Below, piece after piece: positions 1 to 5,737 of a stretch of 5,737 nucleotides of DNA. The notes below the pieces were generated by a model. The model had not been told where the DNA came from. It saw only the letters and a program-made list of their open reading frames with translations, and made no database searches. How positions within the stretch are numbered: the first letter of the stretch is position 1; the number at the start of each line of letters is the position of its first letter. Position numbers and translations under genes: made by a program. This DNA is from Polyangiaceae bacterium. Its GTDB lineage: Bacteria > Myxococcota_A > Polyangia > Polyangiales > Polyangiaceae. The DNA lies in assembly GCA_025934595.1 (NCBI GenBank), contig JAICXU010000247.1, forward strand, positions 1-5,737, written 5' to 3'.

Positions 1-120
1 ACGTACGACGAGGACCTGCATCCGCGCGAGATCCGCGATGCGCTCGACGCCATCCTCGTCCGCGACGAACGATGCAGCTCCGATTCGTTCCAGCGCGAGC
101 TCTTCGGCAGCTTGGGTCAT
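1..120 (-). CDS. N-terminal fragment of an unidentified protein, runs off left edge
   Basis: An ATG on the minus strand at 118-120 opens a frame of 40 codons with no stop before the window edge. The peptide begins MTQAAEELALERIGAASF. A GGAG ribosome-binding site lies 6 nt upstream of this ATG (plus-strand 127-130), which favours this start. G is strongly preferred at codon position 1, and coding-like composition stops at the start codon, giving way to a less biased intergenic stretch. I recognise no domain in 40 residues, so no function is assigned. The plus strand is also open across this segment in the same phase (to a stop at 247-249) and has higher GC at third positions, so strand assignment is not certain. 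The gene would diverge from the leader RNA and the three rightward genes. Confidence 0.5.
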   Translation of the reverse strand, partial: MTQAAEELALERIGAASFVADEDGVERIADLARMQVLVVR

Positions 121-204
121 GATGGGCTCCGAGCGCGCCGTGGCAGCGCGCCTAGCCTCTTTGCTTCACACGGGATGCACGAATCGGCCCAATTTGTGAG
201 CCCG

Positions 205-254
205 ATTGGTCACGGAATTACTTCACGAAGTGATGCCCGCGAGCGTTGACCAAT
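205..254. repeat. Nested inverted repeats, operator-like
   Basis: ATTGGTCA (205-212) and TGACCAAT (247-254) form a perfect 8-bp inverted repeat. Between them lies a second near-palindrome, ATTACTTC-AC-GAAGTGAT (217-234), with 7 of 8 positions complementary. The right outer arm overlaps the -35 hexamer of the rightward promoter (246-251). Placement between two divergently oriented transcription units and over a promoter element fits a regulator-binding site. No regulator family is identified, and the two palindromes do not share a centre. Confidence 0.4.
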
Positions 255-273
255 GCATCGCGACGCTTATGAT
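246..273 (+). promoter_or_regulatory. Probable sigma70-type promoter reading into the leader RNA
   Basis: TTGACC (246-251, 5 of 6 to TTGACA) is followed after 16 bp by TATGAT (268-273, 5 of 6 to TATAAT). This predicts a transcription start near 280. It is the best housekeeping-promoter match I see in the intergenic region. It has no protein start with a ribosome-binding site close downstream, so its product is expected to begin as untranslated RNA. Its -35 lies in the right arm of the 205-254 inverted repeat, suggesting regulation. Confidence 0.55.
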
Positions 274-338
274 CGAAGGCGTTCCCTCTACCAGGCAGGT
301 GACGACGCTACTTGTGGATCCCTTATGAACTGAACCAG

Positions 339-573
339 GGAGGCGCCCTGTCGCTCGGTGCGCACGCCGGGCTACCTCGCTTCACGCTCGTCTCATGACG
401 CGCATGTGCTCACGCACAAGGGTAGATAACTCGGAAGCCTTAAGCGCGGCATATGTCTCCCACCTAGCTTCGGCTAGGGGTTCACAACAGCGCTCGCACG
501 GCTTCGGTGGTACGGAACGCTAATTCCAGTCGCGCGACACGATGCGCGCTCGGTCGAAGAGGCAGGGCCCTCC
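339..573 (+). promoter_or_regulatory. Possible antiterminator: long-range closing helix overlapping the terminator
   Basis: Bases 339-343 (GGAGG) pair with 569-573 (CCTCC). With C344 bulged, 345-352 (GCCCTGTC) pair with 561-568 (GGCAGGGC), with one G-U at 351/562. That gives 13 pairs. The 3' strand includes 568-573, the outer six bases of the terminator's 5' arm, so the two structures exclude each other. A third alternative, CAGGG (336-340) with CCCTG (346-350), would free the terminator by hiding the 5' strand. This three-way exclusion is the usual logic of transcription attenuators. The pairing is read from the sequence; the regulatory role is inferred. Confidence 0.35.
463..478 (+). other. 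UUCG-tetraloop hairpin in the leader RNA
   Basis: CCTAGC (463-468) and GCTAGG (473-478) are perfectly complementary around a TTCG loop. The loop is closed by C-G, giving the exceptionally stable C(UUCG)G tetraloop seen in structured RNAs. No T-tract follows on either strand, so it is not a stand-alone intrinsic terminator. It is best read as an element of the 280-596 RNA. Confidence 0.55.
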
Positions 574-596
574 GGTGGAAACGCCGGAGGGTTTTT
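568..596 (+). terminator. Strong intrinsic terminator with GAAA tetraloop, just before the oxidoreductase gene
   Basis: The 5' arm CCCTCCGGTG (568-577) and 3' arm CGCCGGAGGG (582-591) form a 10-bp stem with a single G-U pair, capped by a GAAA (GNRA) loop at 578-581. TTTTT follows directly at 592-596. The signal works only on the plus strand, because no T-run follows the hairpin in the other direction. The T-tract ends 17 nt before the ATG at 614. That position suits either the 3' end of a separate small RNA or an attenuator in the gene's leader. Confidence 0.85.
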
Positions 597-613
597 CATT
601 TAGGCTCGCCCGC

Positions 614-1708
614 ATGGTCGATCGCGCGAAGGTCCTCGTTCACGGCGCCACGGGCTTCACGGGGAAGCTCGTCGCCGGCGTGCTCGCGAGGAAAAAAATT
701 CCGTTCGCGATCGCGGGGCGAAATCAAGAGAAGCTCGACGCGATGGCGGCCGAGCTCGGCGGCGACGTCGAAACGGTCGTCGTCGACATTCGAGATTCGG
801 AATCGATCGAAGCGGCGTTGAAAGATCGAAAGGTCGTGTGCGCGTGCGCGGGTCCCTTCATCGAAGTGGGCGAGCCCGTGCTCGCCGCTGCCGCGAAGAT
901 GGGCGTGCATTACGCCGACACGACCGGGGAGCAGAAATTCGTCGCGCTCGCGGTCTCGAGATACGGAGAGATCGCCGAGGCGAGCGGGGCCTGCGCGGTG
1001 CCGGCGTTCGCCTACGAGATCGCAGTCGGCGACTGGGCCGCGCACGCAGCCGCGCAAAAAGCAGGCGAAAATCCCCAAGAAATAAATGTAGTTTACATGC
1101 TTCGTACGCCCGAGGGCGGCATGGGTGGCGCAACGTCACGCGGAACGAAGCTCTCGATGATCGGAATGACGGCGGACGGAGAACCTCGCCAATTCGTCGA
1201 TGGCGAGCTCGTGCGCGAATCGGCCGCAACCTACGTTCGCGCGTTCCAGGCGCCGAACGGCAAATCGGTGTGGACGTTTTCGTTCCCGAGCCCCGAGTCC
1301 GTCGTCGTCCCCTCGCACACCGGCGCTCGCACCGTGCGCACGTTCATGTCGGCGGGGAAGCACGCAGCGCGAGGCATGCAAATCAGCCGCGCGATCTTTC
1401 CGAGCATCGTGCGCGCGTTCAAAGGACCGCTCGAGCGCTACGTCTCGAAATCGAGCGCGGGCCCCGAAGGCGACGATCGAAACGCGCGCTTCGATCTCTT
1501 GGCCGAGGCCACGAAAGACGGGATCACCTCGCGCGTATTTTTCTCTGGCTCTGATCCGTATGGGCTCACCGCCGAAATCCAAGCGATGTTCGCGGCGCGT
1601 GTGCTCGCAGGAAAGATCACGGCGCGCGGCGTCGTCGCTCCGAGCGTCGCCGTTTCGCCGCAGGACGCTCTTTCGGAGCTCGGTCACACGGGCCTCGTCA
1701 TGCGGTAG
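614..1708 (+). CDS. Saccharopine dehydrogenase-like NAD(P)-binding oxidoreductase
   Basis: This 364-residue protein opens with a Rossmann dinucleotide-binding motif, GATGFTG at residues 11-17, at the end of the first beta strand (KVLVHGATGFTG). The segment AGPFIEVGEPVLAAA (79-93) and HYADTTGE (99-106) are hallmarks of the saccharopine dehydrogenase NADP-binding family, which includes the trans-acting enoyl reductases used in lipid and polyketide assembly. Family members are usually somewhat longer (about 390-420 residues). The substrate cannot be told from sequence; true lysine metabolism is not implied. No signal peptide or membrane segment is apparent, so it is probably cytosolic. I chose ATG 614 because an in-frame ATG at 542 would force translation through the terminator stem and the Rossmann fold starts right after 614. 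The upstream AGG at 602-604 is only a weak ribosome-binding site. Residues 152-163 use unusually AT-rich codons. The peptidase gene follows after 9 nt. Confidence 0.88.
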   Translation: MVDRAKVLVHGATGFTGKLVAGVLARKKIPFAIAGRNQEKLDAMAAELGGDVETVVVDIRDSESIEAALKDRKVVCACAGPFIEVGEPVLAAAAKMGVHYADTTGEQKFVALAVSRYGEIAEASGACAVPAFAYEIAVGDWAAHAAAQKAGENPQEINVVYMLRTPEGGMGGATSRGTKLSMIGMTADGEPRQFVDGELVRESAATYVRAFQAPNGKSVWTFSFPSPESVVVPSHTGARTVRTFMSAGKHAARGMQISRAIFPSIVRAFKGPLERYVSKSSAGPEGDDRNARFDLLAEATKDGITSRVFFSGSDPYGLTAEIQAMFAARVLAGKITARGVVAPSVAVSPQDALSELGHTGLVMR

Positions 1709-1717
1709 TGTGCGCGG

Positions 1718-3931
1718 ATGAATTTTCGCGCTCGCCGCCTTTTCGTTTTGTCCCTCCCGCTCGTCGTGGCCTGCGGTGGATCCAACACGGAGCTCCCGCC
1801 GCCGCCCTCGAAGGTGACGCCGCCGCCGGCTCCCGTCGCGCAAGCGCCGGCCGCTCCCGCGAAGCCCGCGTATCCACAGTTCCCGAAGAAAGCCGTCACC
1901 GACACCTACGGCGACACGAAGGTCGTCGACGATTATCGCGCGCTCGAGGATCCGAAAGATCCCGCCGTCGTCGCGTGGTCGGACGCGGAGAACGCGTTCG
2001 CGCGAAAGATGCTCGACGGCGATCCGCAACGCTCCGCCGTCGCATCGCGTGTCGGTGCGCTCATGGGCGAGTCGTCACCGCAATGGGACGGCCTCGTGCA
2101 GAAGAAAGGAAACATCTTCGCGCTCGAGCGTCGTCCGCCGAAGCAGCAGCCGTATCTCATCGTGCTGAAGGCGCTCGACTCTACGGACAAAGAGCGCGTG
2201 CTCGTCGATCCGAACGCGATCGACGCGAGCGGCGGAACTTCCATCGGATGGTTCGCGCCTTCGCCGGATGGAAAGAAAATCGCGGTGGCTCTCGCCAAGG
2301 GCGGTGCGGAGCGCGGCGACGTGCACGTCTTCGATGTCGCGACGGGCAAAGAAGCGAAGGACGTCGTCGATCAAGCGGAGGGCGCCGGCGAGGGCATGTG
2401 CCTCGCGTGGAAATCGGACGGCTCCGGATTTTTCTACACGCATGCCGGACGCGAGCCGAACGTGCCGAAAGACGGCGTTTATCAGCGGATTTACTTCCAC
2501 AAGCTCGGCACGCCGATCGAAAAAGATTCGCTCGCGCTCGGAAAAGATTCGCCGCGCATCGCGCAGTGGGAGCTCGAGTCTTCCGACGACGGCAAGGTCA
2601 CGATGGCGCGCATGGAATACGGCGACGGCGACAAGTGGGATCAATACATCCTCATGCCGTCGGGTTGGAAAGAGCTCGCGACGAAAGACGACTGCGTCAA
2701 GACGATGAAGGTCGGCAGCGCGGGCGAGCTTTATTTGCTTTCGTCGAAAGATGCGCCGCGCCGCAAAGTGTTGAAGACGACGGTCGCCGCGCCTTCGCTC
2801 GAAAAAGCCGAGACGGTGATCGAAATGGGAGAGCACGTCATCGACGCGATCTTGCCGACGAAGACACGTATCTACGCCATCGAAGGCATCGGCGGACCTT
2901 CGCGCGTCGTCGCGTATCCGCTCGTGAAGGGAAAAGCGGGCGCTGCCGAGCCGCTCGCGACCCCCGACGTGTCGTCGGTCGAGTCTCTCGTGTCGCTCGG
3001 CGGTGACGACATCGCGTTCGCGAGCGAGAGCTTCACGTCGCCGCGCGCGTGGTTCAAGGTCGCCGGCAAAGACGGATCGGTCACGAAGACCGCGCTCGCA
3101 TCGACCACGAAAGCCGATTTTTCGAACGTGGAAGTCTCGCGCGATCAGTGCACGTCGAAAGACGGCACCAAAGTTCCGATGACGATCCTCAAATCGAAAT
3201 CGGTGAAGAACGACGGCCAAAATCCCGCGCTTTTGTGGGGCTACGGCGGCTACGGCATCGTGATCGCACCGCATTTTCAAGCCTATCGGCTCGCATGGCT
3301 CGAGCAGGGCGGCGTCTATGCGATCGCGAACATTCGCGGCGGCGGCGAGCTCGGCGAGACCTGGCACTCGCAAGGAAATCTCCTCGCCAAGCAAAACGTG
3401 TTCGACGATTTCTACGCGTGCGCAGAGCGCCTCGTCGAAGAGAAGCTCACGAACAAGGACAAGCTCGCGATCGAAGGCGGCTCGAACGGCGGCCTCCTCA
3501 TGGGCGCCGAGATCACGCAGCACCCCGACGCATTTTGCGCCGTCGTCACGCGCGTGGGCATCTACGACATGCTTCGCGTCGAGCGCGATCCGAACGGCCG
3601 ATTCAACGTCGCCGAGTACGGGAGCGTCACCGATCCGAAGCAGTTTCAGGCGCTCTATGCGTACTCGCCGTACCACCACGTGAAAGATGGCGTCGCGTAC
3701 CCCGCCGTGATGTTCATGACGGGTGCGAACGATCCGCGTGTGTCGCCGTATCACTCGCGCAAGATGGTCGCGAGGCTGCAAGAAGCGACGTCGTCGGATC
3801 GTCCGATTCTCCTTCGTACGAGCGCAAACACGGGCCACGGGATCGGCTCGCCGCTGAATGCGCAAATCGAAGAACGCGCCGACATCTACGCGTTCCTGTT
3901 TCGTCAGCTCGGCGTCACGGTGAAAAAGTAG
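1718..3931 (+). CDS. Prolyl oligopeptidase-family serine peptidase (S9A), predicted lipoprotein
   Basis: The 737-residue product begins with a lipoprotein signal: basic residues 4-7, a hydrophobic stretch and lipobox LVVAC with Cys19. A Pro/Ala-rich linker (about 27-53) follows. The N-terminal S9 motif is DDYRALEDPKDPAVVAW (71-87), then a beta-propeller (about 125-455) that restricts access to peptides, then the alpha/beta-hydrolase domain (about 475-737). The catalytic triad is visible as Ser589 in GGSNGG, Asp672 in GANDPRV and His707 in GHG, so it should be active. S9A enzymes cleave short peptides, classically after proline. Here the position of the proline-stacking Trp of classical enzymes (Trp595 in porcine enzyme) appears to be Asn630 within RFNVAEYG, so strict Pro specificity is doubtful. 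Gly20 after the lipid Cys gives no Asp retention signal, so periplasmic or outer-membrane anchoring is likely. The start lies 9 nt after the previous stop with no clear ribosome-binding site, hinting at translational coupling. Confidence 0.95.
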   Translation: MNFRARRLFVLSLPLVVACGGSNTELPPPPSKVTPPPAPVAQAPAAPAKPAYPQFPKKAVTDTYGDTKVVDDYRALEDPKDPAVVAWSDAENAFARKMLDGDPQRSAVASRVGALMGESSPQWDGLVQKKGNIFALERRPPKQQPYLIVLKALDSTDKERVLVDPNAIDASGGTSIGWFAPSPDGKKIAVALAKGGAERGDVHVFDVATGKEAKDVVDQAEGAGEGMCLAWKSDGSGFFYTHAGREPNVPKDGVYQRIYFHKLGTPIEKDSLALGKDSPRIAQWELESSDDGKVTMARMEYGDGDKWDQYILMPSGWKELATKDDCVKTMKVGSAGELYLLSSKDAPRRKVLKTTVAAPSLEKAETVIEMGEHVIDAILPTKTRIYAIEGIGGPSRVVAYPLVKGKAGAAEPLATPDVSSVESLVSLGGDDIAFASESFTSPRAWFKVAGKDGSVTKTALASTTKADFSNVEVSRDQCTSKDGTKVPMTILKSKSVKNDGQNPALLWGYGGYGIVIAPHFQAYRLAWLEQGGVYAIANIRGGGELGETWHSQGNLLAKQNVFDDFYACAERLVEEKLTNKDKLAIEGGSNGGLLMGAEITQHPDAFCAVVTRVGIYDMLRVERDPNGRFNVAEYGSVTDPKQFQALYAYSPYHHVKDGVAYPAVMFMTGANDPRVSPYHSRKMVARLQEATSSDRPILLRTSANTGHGIGSPLNAQIEERADIYAFLFRQLGVTVKK

Positions 3932-3989
3932 TCCGAGTCCGCCAACACTTTTTCACGCGCCGTCTCGGCGTGGTGGCTACCTTGATTCC

Positions 3990-5219
3990 ATGGCGCATTT
4001 CGGGCTCCTCACGCTCGCGCTGTGGGCATGCACGGTCGTGGTCGCGGCCCTCGTGCGAAATCGCCAATTCGCCACGTTTTTAGGGGTTTTGCTCGGCATC
4101 TACTCTTTGCTCGCGACCGAGATGCTCGGGGCGCTCGCGATTGCGTTGCCCGCCGCCGTGCCGGTGTTCGTGTTTTTGCACGTCGTCGTGTTCGTGAATT
4201 TTTTGGCGCTCGCGCGTCCGCGCATGCGTCCGCTCGTCTATCGCGTGCTCGTGAGCTGGCCGGCGTCCGCGTTCACGGCGGGCACGCTCCTCTCGCTGCC
4301 TTGGGGAGTTTTGCTCGCGCTCGGATTCCATCCGTGGGCGCCGTGGCTTCCGTATCTCGCTGCGCTTGCCGGCATGATCCAGTCGCTCACGGCGCGCTCG
4401 GAGGAAATCGATCTCGTCGTCGAAGGTCCGGGCGGAAGCCGCATCGACGTCGAGGCGCCGCATCCTCATCCTCGTGGCGATCGTCGTGAGCCGCGACCTC
4501 TTCGCATCGTGCAAATTTCGGATCCGCATCTCGGTCCGTTCATGTCCGTCGCGCGTCTCCGCCGCATCTGTGCGCGCGCCGTCGAAAAAAATCCCGACCT
4601 CATTTTTCTCACGGGCGATTTCCTCACGATGGAATCGCAATCGGACCCGGACTTGTTGCTTCGCTCGCTCGAGCCCTTGAAAGCGATGAAAGGGCGTGTT
4701 TTTGCGTGTTTTGGCAACCACGATCACGAAGCGCCGCGCATCGTGAAGCGCGCGCTCGCCTCGAACGACGTCGTGCTCCTCGTCGACGACGCGTGCGAGG
4801 TCGACACCGACGCAGGGCCCGTGCAGATCGTCGGAATGGATTTCACGTGGCGCGAACGCAAGGAGCATCTCGCGCGCGTCTGCGCGGAGCATCCGCGAAA
4901 GCCAGGCCTCACGCGCATCGTGATGCTGCACGATCCCGGTGCGTTCAAGCATCTCCCCGAAGGCGAGGGCGATCTCGTTCTGTCGGGACACACGCACGGT
5001 GGCCAAGTGGGTCTGCTCAGCCTCGGGCTTTCGTGGACGTTCCTTCGTCTCTTCGGGATCAAAATTCCGGACCACGGATTCTGGGCGCGCGGCACCGATC
5101 GCCTCTACGTGCATCGCGGCACCGGTCACTACGGCTTTCCCCTTCGTCTCGGCGTTCCGGCCGAGGAGAGCATGATCCGCATTCATCGAGCGGCCGGCGC
5201 CGCCACGGGCACGACGTAA
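3990..5219 (+). CDS. Membrane-anchored calcineurin-like metallophosphoesterase
   Basis: The 409-residue protein has an N-terminal membrane region with four or five hydrophobic segments (about 4-22, 29-50, 52-74, 85-112, 115-133). A soluble phosphoesterase domain follows from about 170. All five metal-binding motifs of the calcineurin-like superfamily are present in order: SDPHLG (Asp178, His180), TGD (Asp210), GNHDH (Asn243, His244), LHD (His314) and SGHTHGGQ (His334, His336). The domain should therefore bind two metals and hydrolyse a phosphoester or pyrophosphate. It resembles the YkuE/YaeI-like branch, which includes the chlamydial UDP-diacylglucosamine hydrolase LpxG. A lipid-linked substrate is plausible given the membrane anchor but is inference. 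It starts 58 nt after the peptidase stop with no clear ribosome-binding site. The intervening hairpin lacks a T-tract, so cotranscription is possible. Confidence 0.92.
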   Translation: MAHFGLLTLALWACTVVVAALVRNRQFATFLGVLLGIYSLLATEMLGALAIALPAAVPVFVFLHVVVFVNFLALARPRMRPLVYRVLVSWPASAFTAGTLLSLPWGVLLALGFHPWAPWLPYLAALAGMIQSLTARSEEIDLVVEGPGGSRIDVEAPHPHPRGDRREPRPLRIVQISDPHLGPFMSVARLRRICARAVEKNPDLIFLTGDFLTMESQSDPDLLLRSLEPLKAMKGRVFACFGNHDHEAPRIVKRALASNDVVLLVDDACEVDTDAGPVQIVGMDFTWRERKEHLARVCAEHPRKPGLTRIVMLHDPGAFKHLPEGEGDLVLSGHTHGGQVGLLSLGLSWTFLRLFGIKIPDHGFWARGTDRLYVHRGTGHYGFPLRLGVPAEESMIRIHRAAGAATGTT

Positions 5220-5230
5220 CGAAGGGCGAC

Positions 5231-5245
5231 GCGCGGAGCTCGCGC
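5231..5245. other. Short stem-loop between convergent genes
   Basis: GCGCG (5231-5235) and CGCGC (5241-5245) form a 5-bp stem with loop GAGCT. It sits in the 26-nt gap between the phosphoesterase stop and the stop of the convergent regulator. It could help end transcription from both sides, but no T-run follows on either strand and the stem is short. Treat it as a weak candidate. Confidence 0.2.
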
Positions 5246-5737
5246 TCAAGCCACCGGCGCGAGGAGCACCACCGAATACGCGACGGCCGTTTTTTCGCCG
5301 GCGTTCGTATACGAGTGCTTCTGATCGCCGCGAAACACGACGACGTCGCCCTCGCCGAGCTGCCATTTTTCCGCCGCCGCCACGAGCACGATGCTCCCTT
5401 TTTCGCACGTGAGATATTCGCGCGTGCCGGGCGTGTGCGGCACGCCGACCATGTGCGATTTCGGAGGCAGCTCGAAGCGATCGATCTCCATTCCTGGGAT
5501 CGAATCGGGCAACAGCTTCCGCACGGAGACCTCGCCCCGGCGTTTCAGCGGCAGCTCGTCGCGCTTGTAGAAATGACACGCGGCACGCGGCGCCGAGACG
5601 AGCTCCTCCAGCGGCACCTGCAGACCGCGCGCCACCGCGAGCATCACGTTCAGCGTCGGATTCGCGGCGCCCGATTCGAGATTCGCCCACGTCGCGCGAG
5701 GAATTCCCGCCAATTTCGCGAGCTGCCCCTGCGTGAG
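5246..5737 (-). CDS. XRE-family transcriptional regulator with C-terminal cupin domain, 5' end missing
   Basis: The visible part is 163 residues and the frame stays open to the right edge, so the true start is outside the window. The first visible codons read LTQGQLAKLAGIP and continue as a helix-turn-helix of XRE type (visible residues 1-48, with RATWANLESG as recognition helix). Only roughly 10-25 N-terminal residues should be missing. A linker leads to a cupin beta-barrel (about 60-163). Of the usual cupin metal ligands, His101 (in VPHTPGTRE), Glu107 and His141 (in GDQKHSY) are present, but the first His of the HxH pair is replaced (VPH). Metal binding is therefore uncertain. HTH-plus-cupin proteins such as PuuR sense small molecules and usually regulate neighbouring or their own genes. 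Its target may lie outside the window. A TTG at 5711-5713 is not the start, because the HTH extends upstream of it. Confidence 0.92.
   Translation of the reverse strand, partial: LTQGQLAKLAGIPRATWANLESGAANPTLNVMLAVARGLQVPLEELVSAPRAACHFYKRDELPLKRRGEVSVRKLLPDSIPGMEIDRFELPPKSHMVGVPHTPGTREYLTCEKGSIVLVAAAEKWQLGEGDVVVFRGDQKHSYTNAGEKTAVAYSVVLLAPVA

Larger units (their letters stand above)
280..596 (+). ncRNA. Candidate structured leader RNA or small RNA ending at an intrinsic terminator
   Basis: A transcript from the promoter at 246-273 to the T-tract at 592-596 would be about 315 nt. No convincing open frame lies in it. By eye it offers a nested set of helices: 339-352 with 561-573, and 357-364 with 543-550 (8 bp including two G-U). 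Inside is 372-377 with 420-425, enclosing hairpins at 386-403 (loop TCAT) and 405-418 (TGTGC, loop TCAC, GCACA). A UUCG hairpin lies at 463-478. A further local hairpin is possible at 336-350. It could be a cis-acting leader for the oxidoreductase gene at 614 or an independent small RNA. I checked by eye for tRNA, tmRNA, SRP RNA, RNase P RNA, 6S, GEMM, lysine and TPP motifs and recognised none. GC-rich RNA folds easily, so the structure remains a hypothesis. Confidence 0.4.

Noticed and set aside
133..151. GCGCGC inverted repeat upstream of the left gene
   Set aside because: Six alternating G/C bases repeat easily by chance in this GC-rich DNA, and no T-run or promoter element accompanies them.
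1..249. Plus-strand open frame from the left edge to the TGA at 247-249
   Set aside because: It has good third-position GC up to 120, but composition becomes non-coding exactly where the minus-strand ATG and its GGAG site lie. The minus-strand reading is preferred, though not proven.
411..450. Resemblance of CACGCACAAGGG to the start of a c-di-GMP (GEMM) riboswitch
   Set aside because: The downstream conserved GEMM segments (GACGCAAAGCC and its partner stem) are absent, so the match is superficial.
476..490. GGGGTTCAC as a tRNA T-arm
   Set aside because: No matching T-stem 3' arm, acceptor stem, anticodon stem or CCA end could be built around it.
395..523. Small plus-strand frame of 42 codons in the leader (MTRMCSRTR...)
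   Set aside because: No ribosome-binding site, no third-position GC bias, and it overlaps the UUCG hairpin and other stems. It is probably a chance frame.
542..613. Longer start for the oxidoreductase at ATG 542
   Set aside because: These 24 codons run through the terminator stem and T-tract and encode no family sequence. The Rossmann strand begins immediately after ATG 614.
2075..3865. Very long minus-strand open frame opposite the peptidase; similar ones at 1136-2029 and 4080-5690
   Set aside because: Arg/His/Ala-rich translations with no recognisable domains, lying antisense to genes with clear catalytic motifs. This is a normal by-product of GC-rich codon bias.
3954..3972. Hairpin between peptidase and phosphoesterase genes as a terminator
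   Set aside because: Seven pairs with a 2-nt bulge, and the T-run (3949-3953) precedes rather than follows the stem. On the minus strand an A-run follows. It does not fit an intrinsic terminator.

Overview
The window is GC-rich, with strong codon bias (TCG, GCG, CTC, CGC) and long spurious open frames on the antisense strand. Gene content and codon style suggest a myxobacterium of the Polyangia/Sorangiineae type (Myxococcota). This is an inference from style, not from a marker gene.

Layout. The left edge (1-120) holds the first 40 codons of a probable leftward gene of unknown function. Positions 121-613 contain no convincing protein gene but are rich in signals. There is a nested inverted repeat (205-254), a near-consensus sigma70-type promoter reading right (TTGACC, 16 bp, TATGAT, 246-273), several hairpins, and a near-perfect intrinsic terminator with a GAAA tetraloop and T5 tract (568-596) that ends only 17 nt before the next start codon. 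Three rightward genes follow: a saccharopine dehydrogenase-like NAD(P)-binding oxidoreductase (614-1708), a lipoprotein prolyl-oligopeptidase-family serine peptidase of family S9A (1718-3931), and a membrane-anchored calcineurin-like metallophosphoesterase (3990-5219). The gaps are 9 and 58 nt, so they may form one operon. On the opposite strand, converging with a 26-nt gap, is an XRE-type regulator with a cupin sensor domain (5246-5737) whose N-terminus runs off the right edge.

How it may work together. The most interesting part is the 5' leader. The segment 339-352 can pair with 561-573 (13 bp with one bulged base), and 357-364 can pair with 543-550 inside it. This long-range closing helix uses the same bases as the 5' arm of the terminator, so helix and terminator are mutually exclusive. 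No promoter fits between the terminator and the oxidoreductase start, so expression of that gene appears to require readthrough or antitermination. The leader is therefore a candidate cis-regulatory RNA (attenuator or riboswitch-like), or a free-standing roughly 315-nt small RNA. I recognise no known RNA class in it. The three downstream proteins have no obvious shared pathway. One is a cytosolic oxidoreductase, one an envelope peptidase and one an inner-membrane phosphoesterase, so co-transcription is suggested by spacing only.
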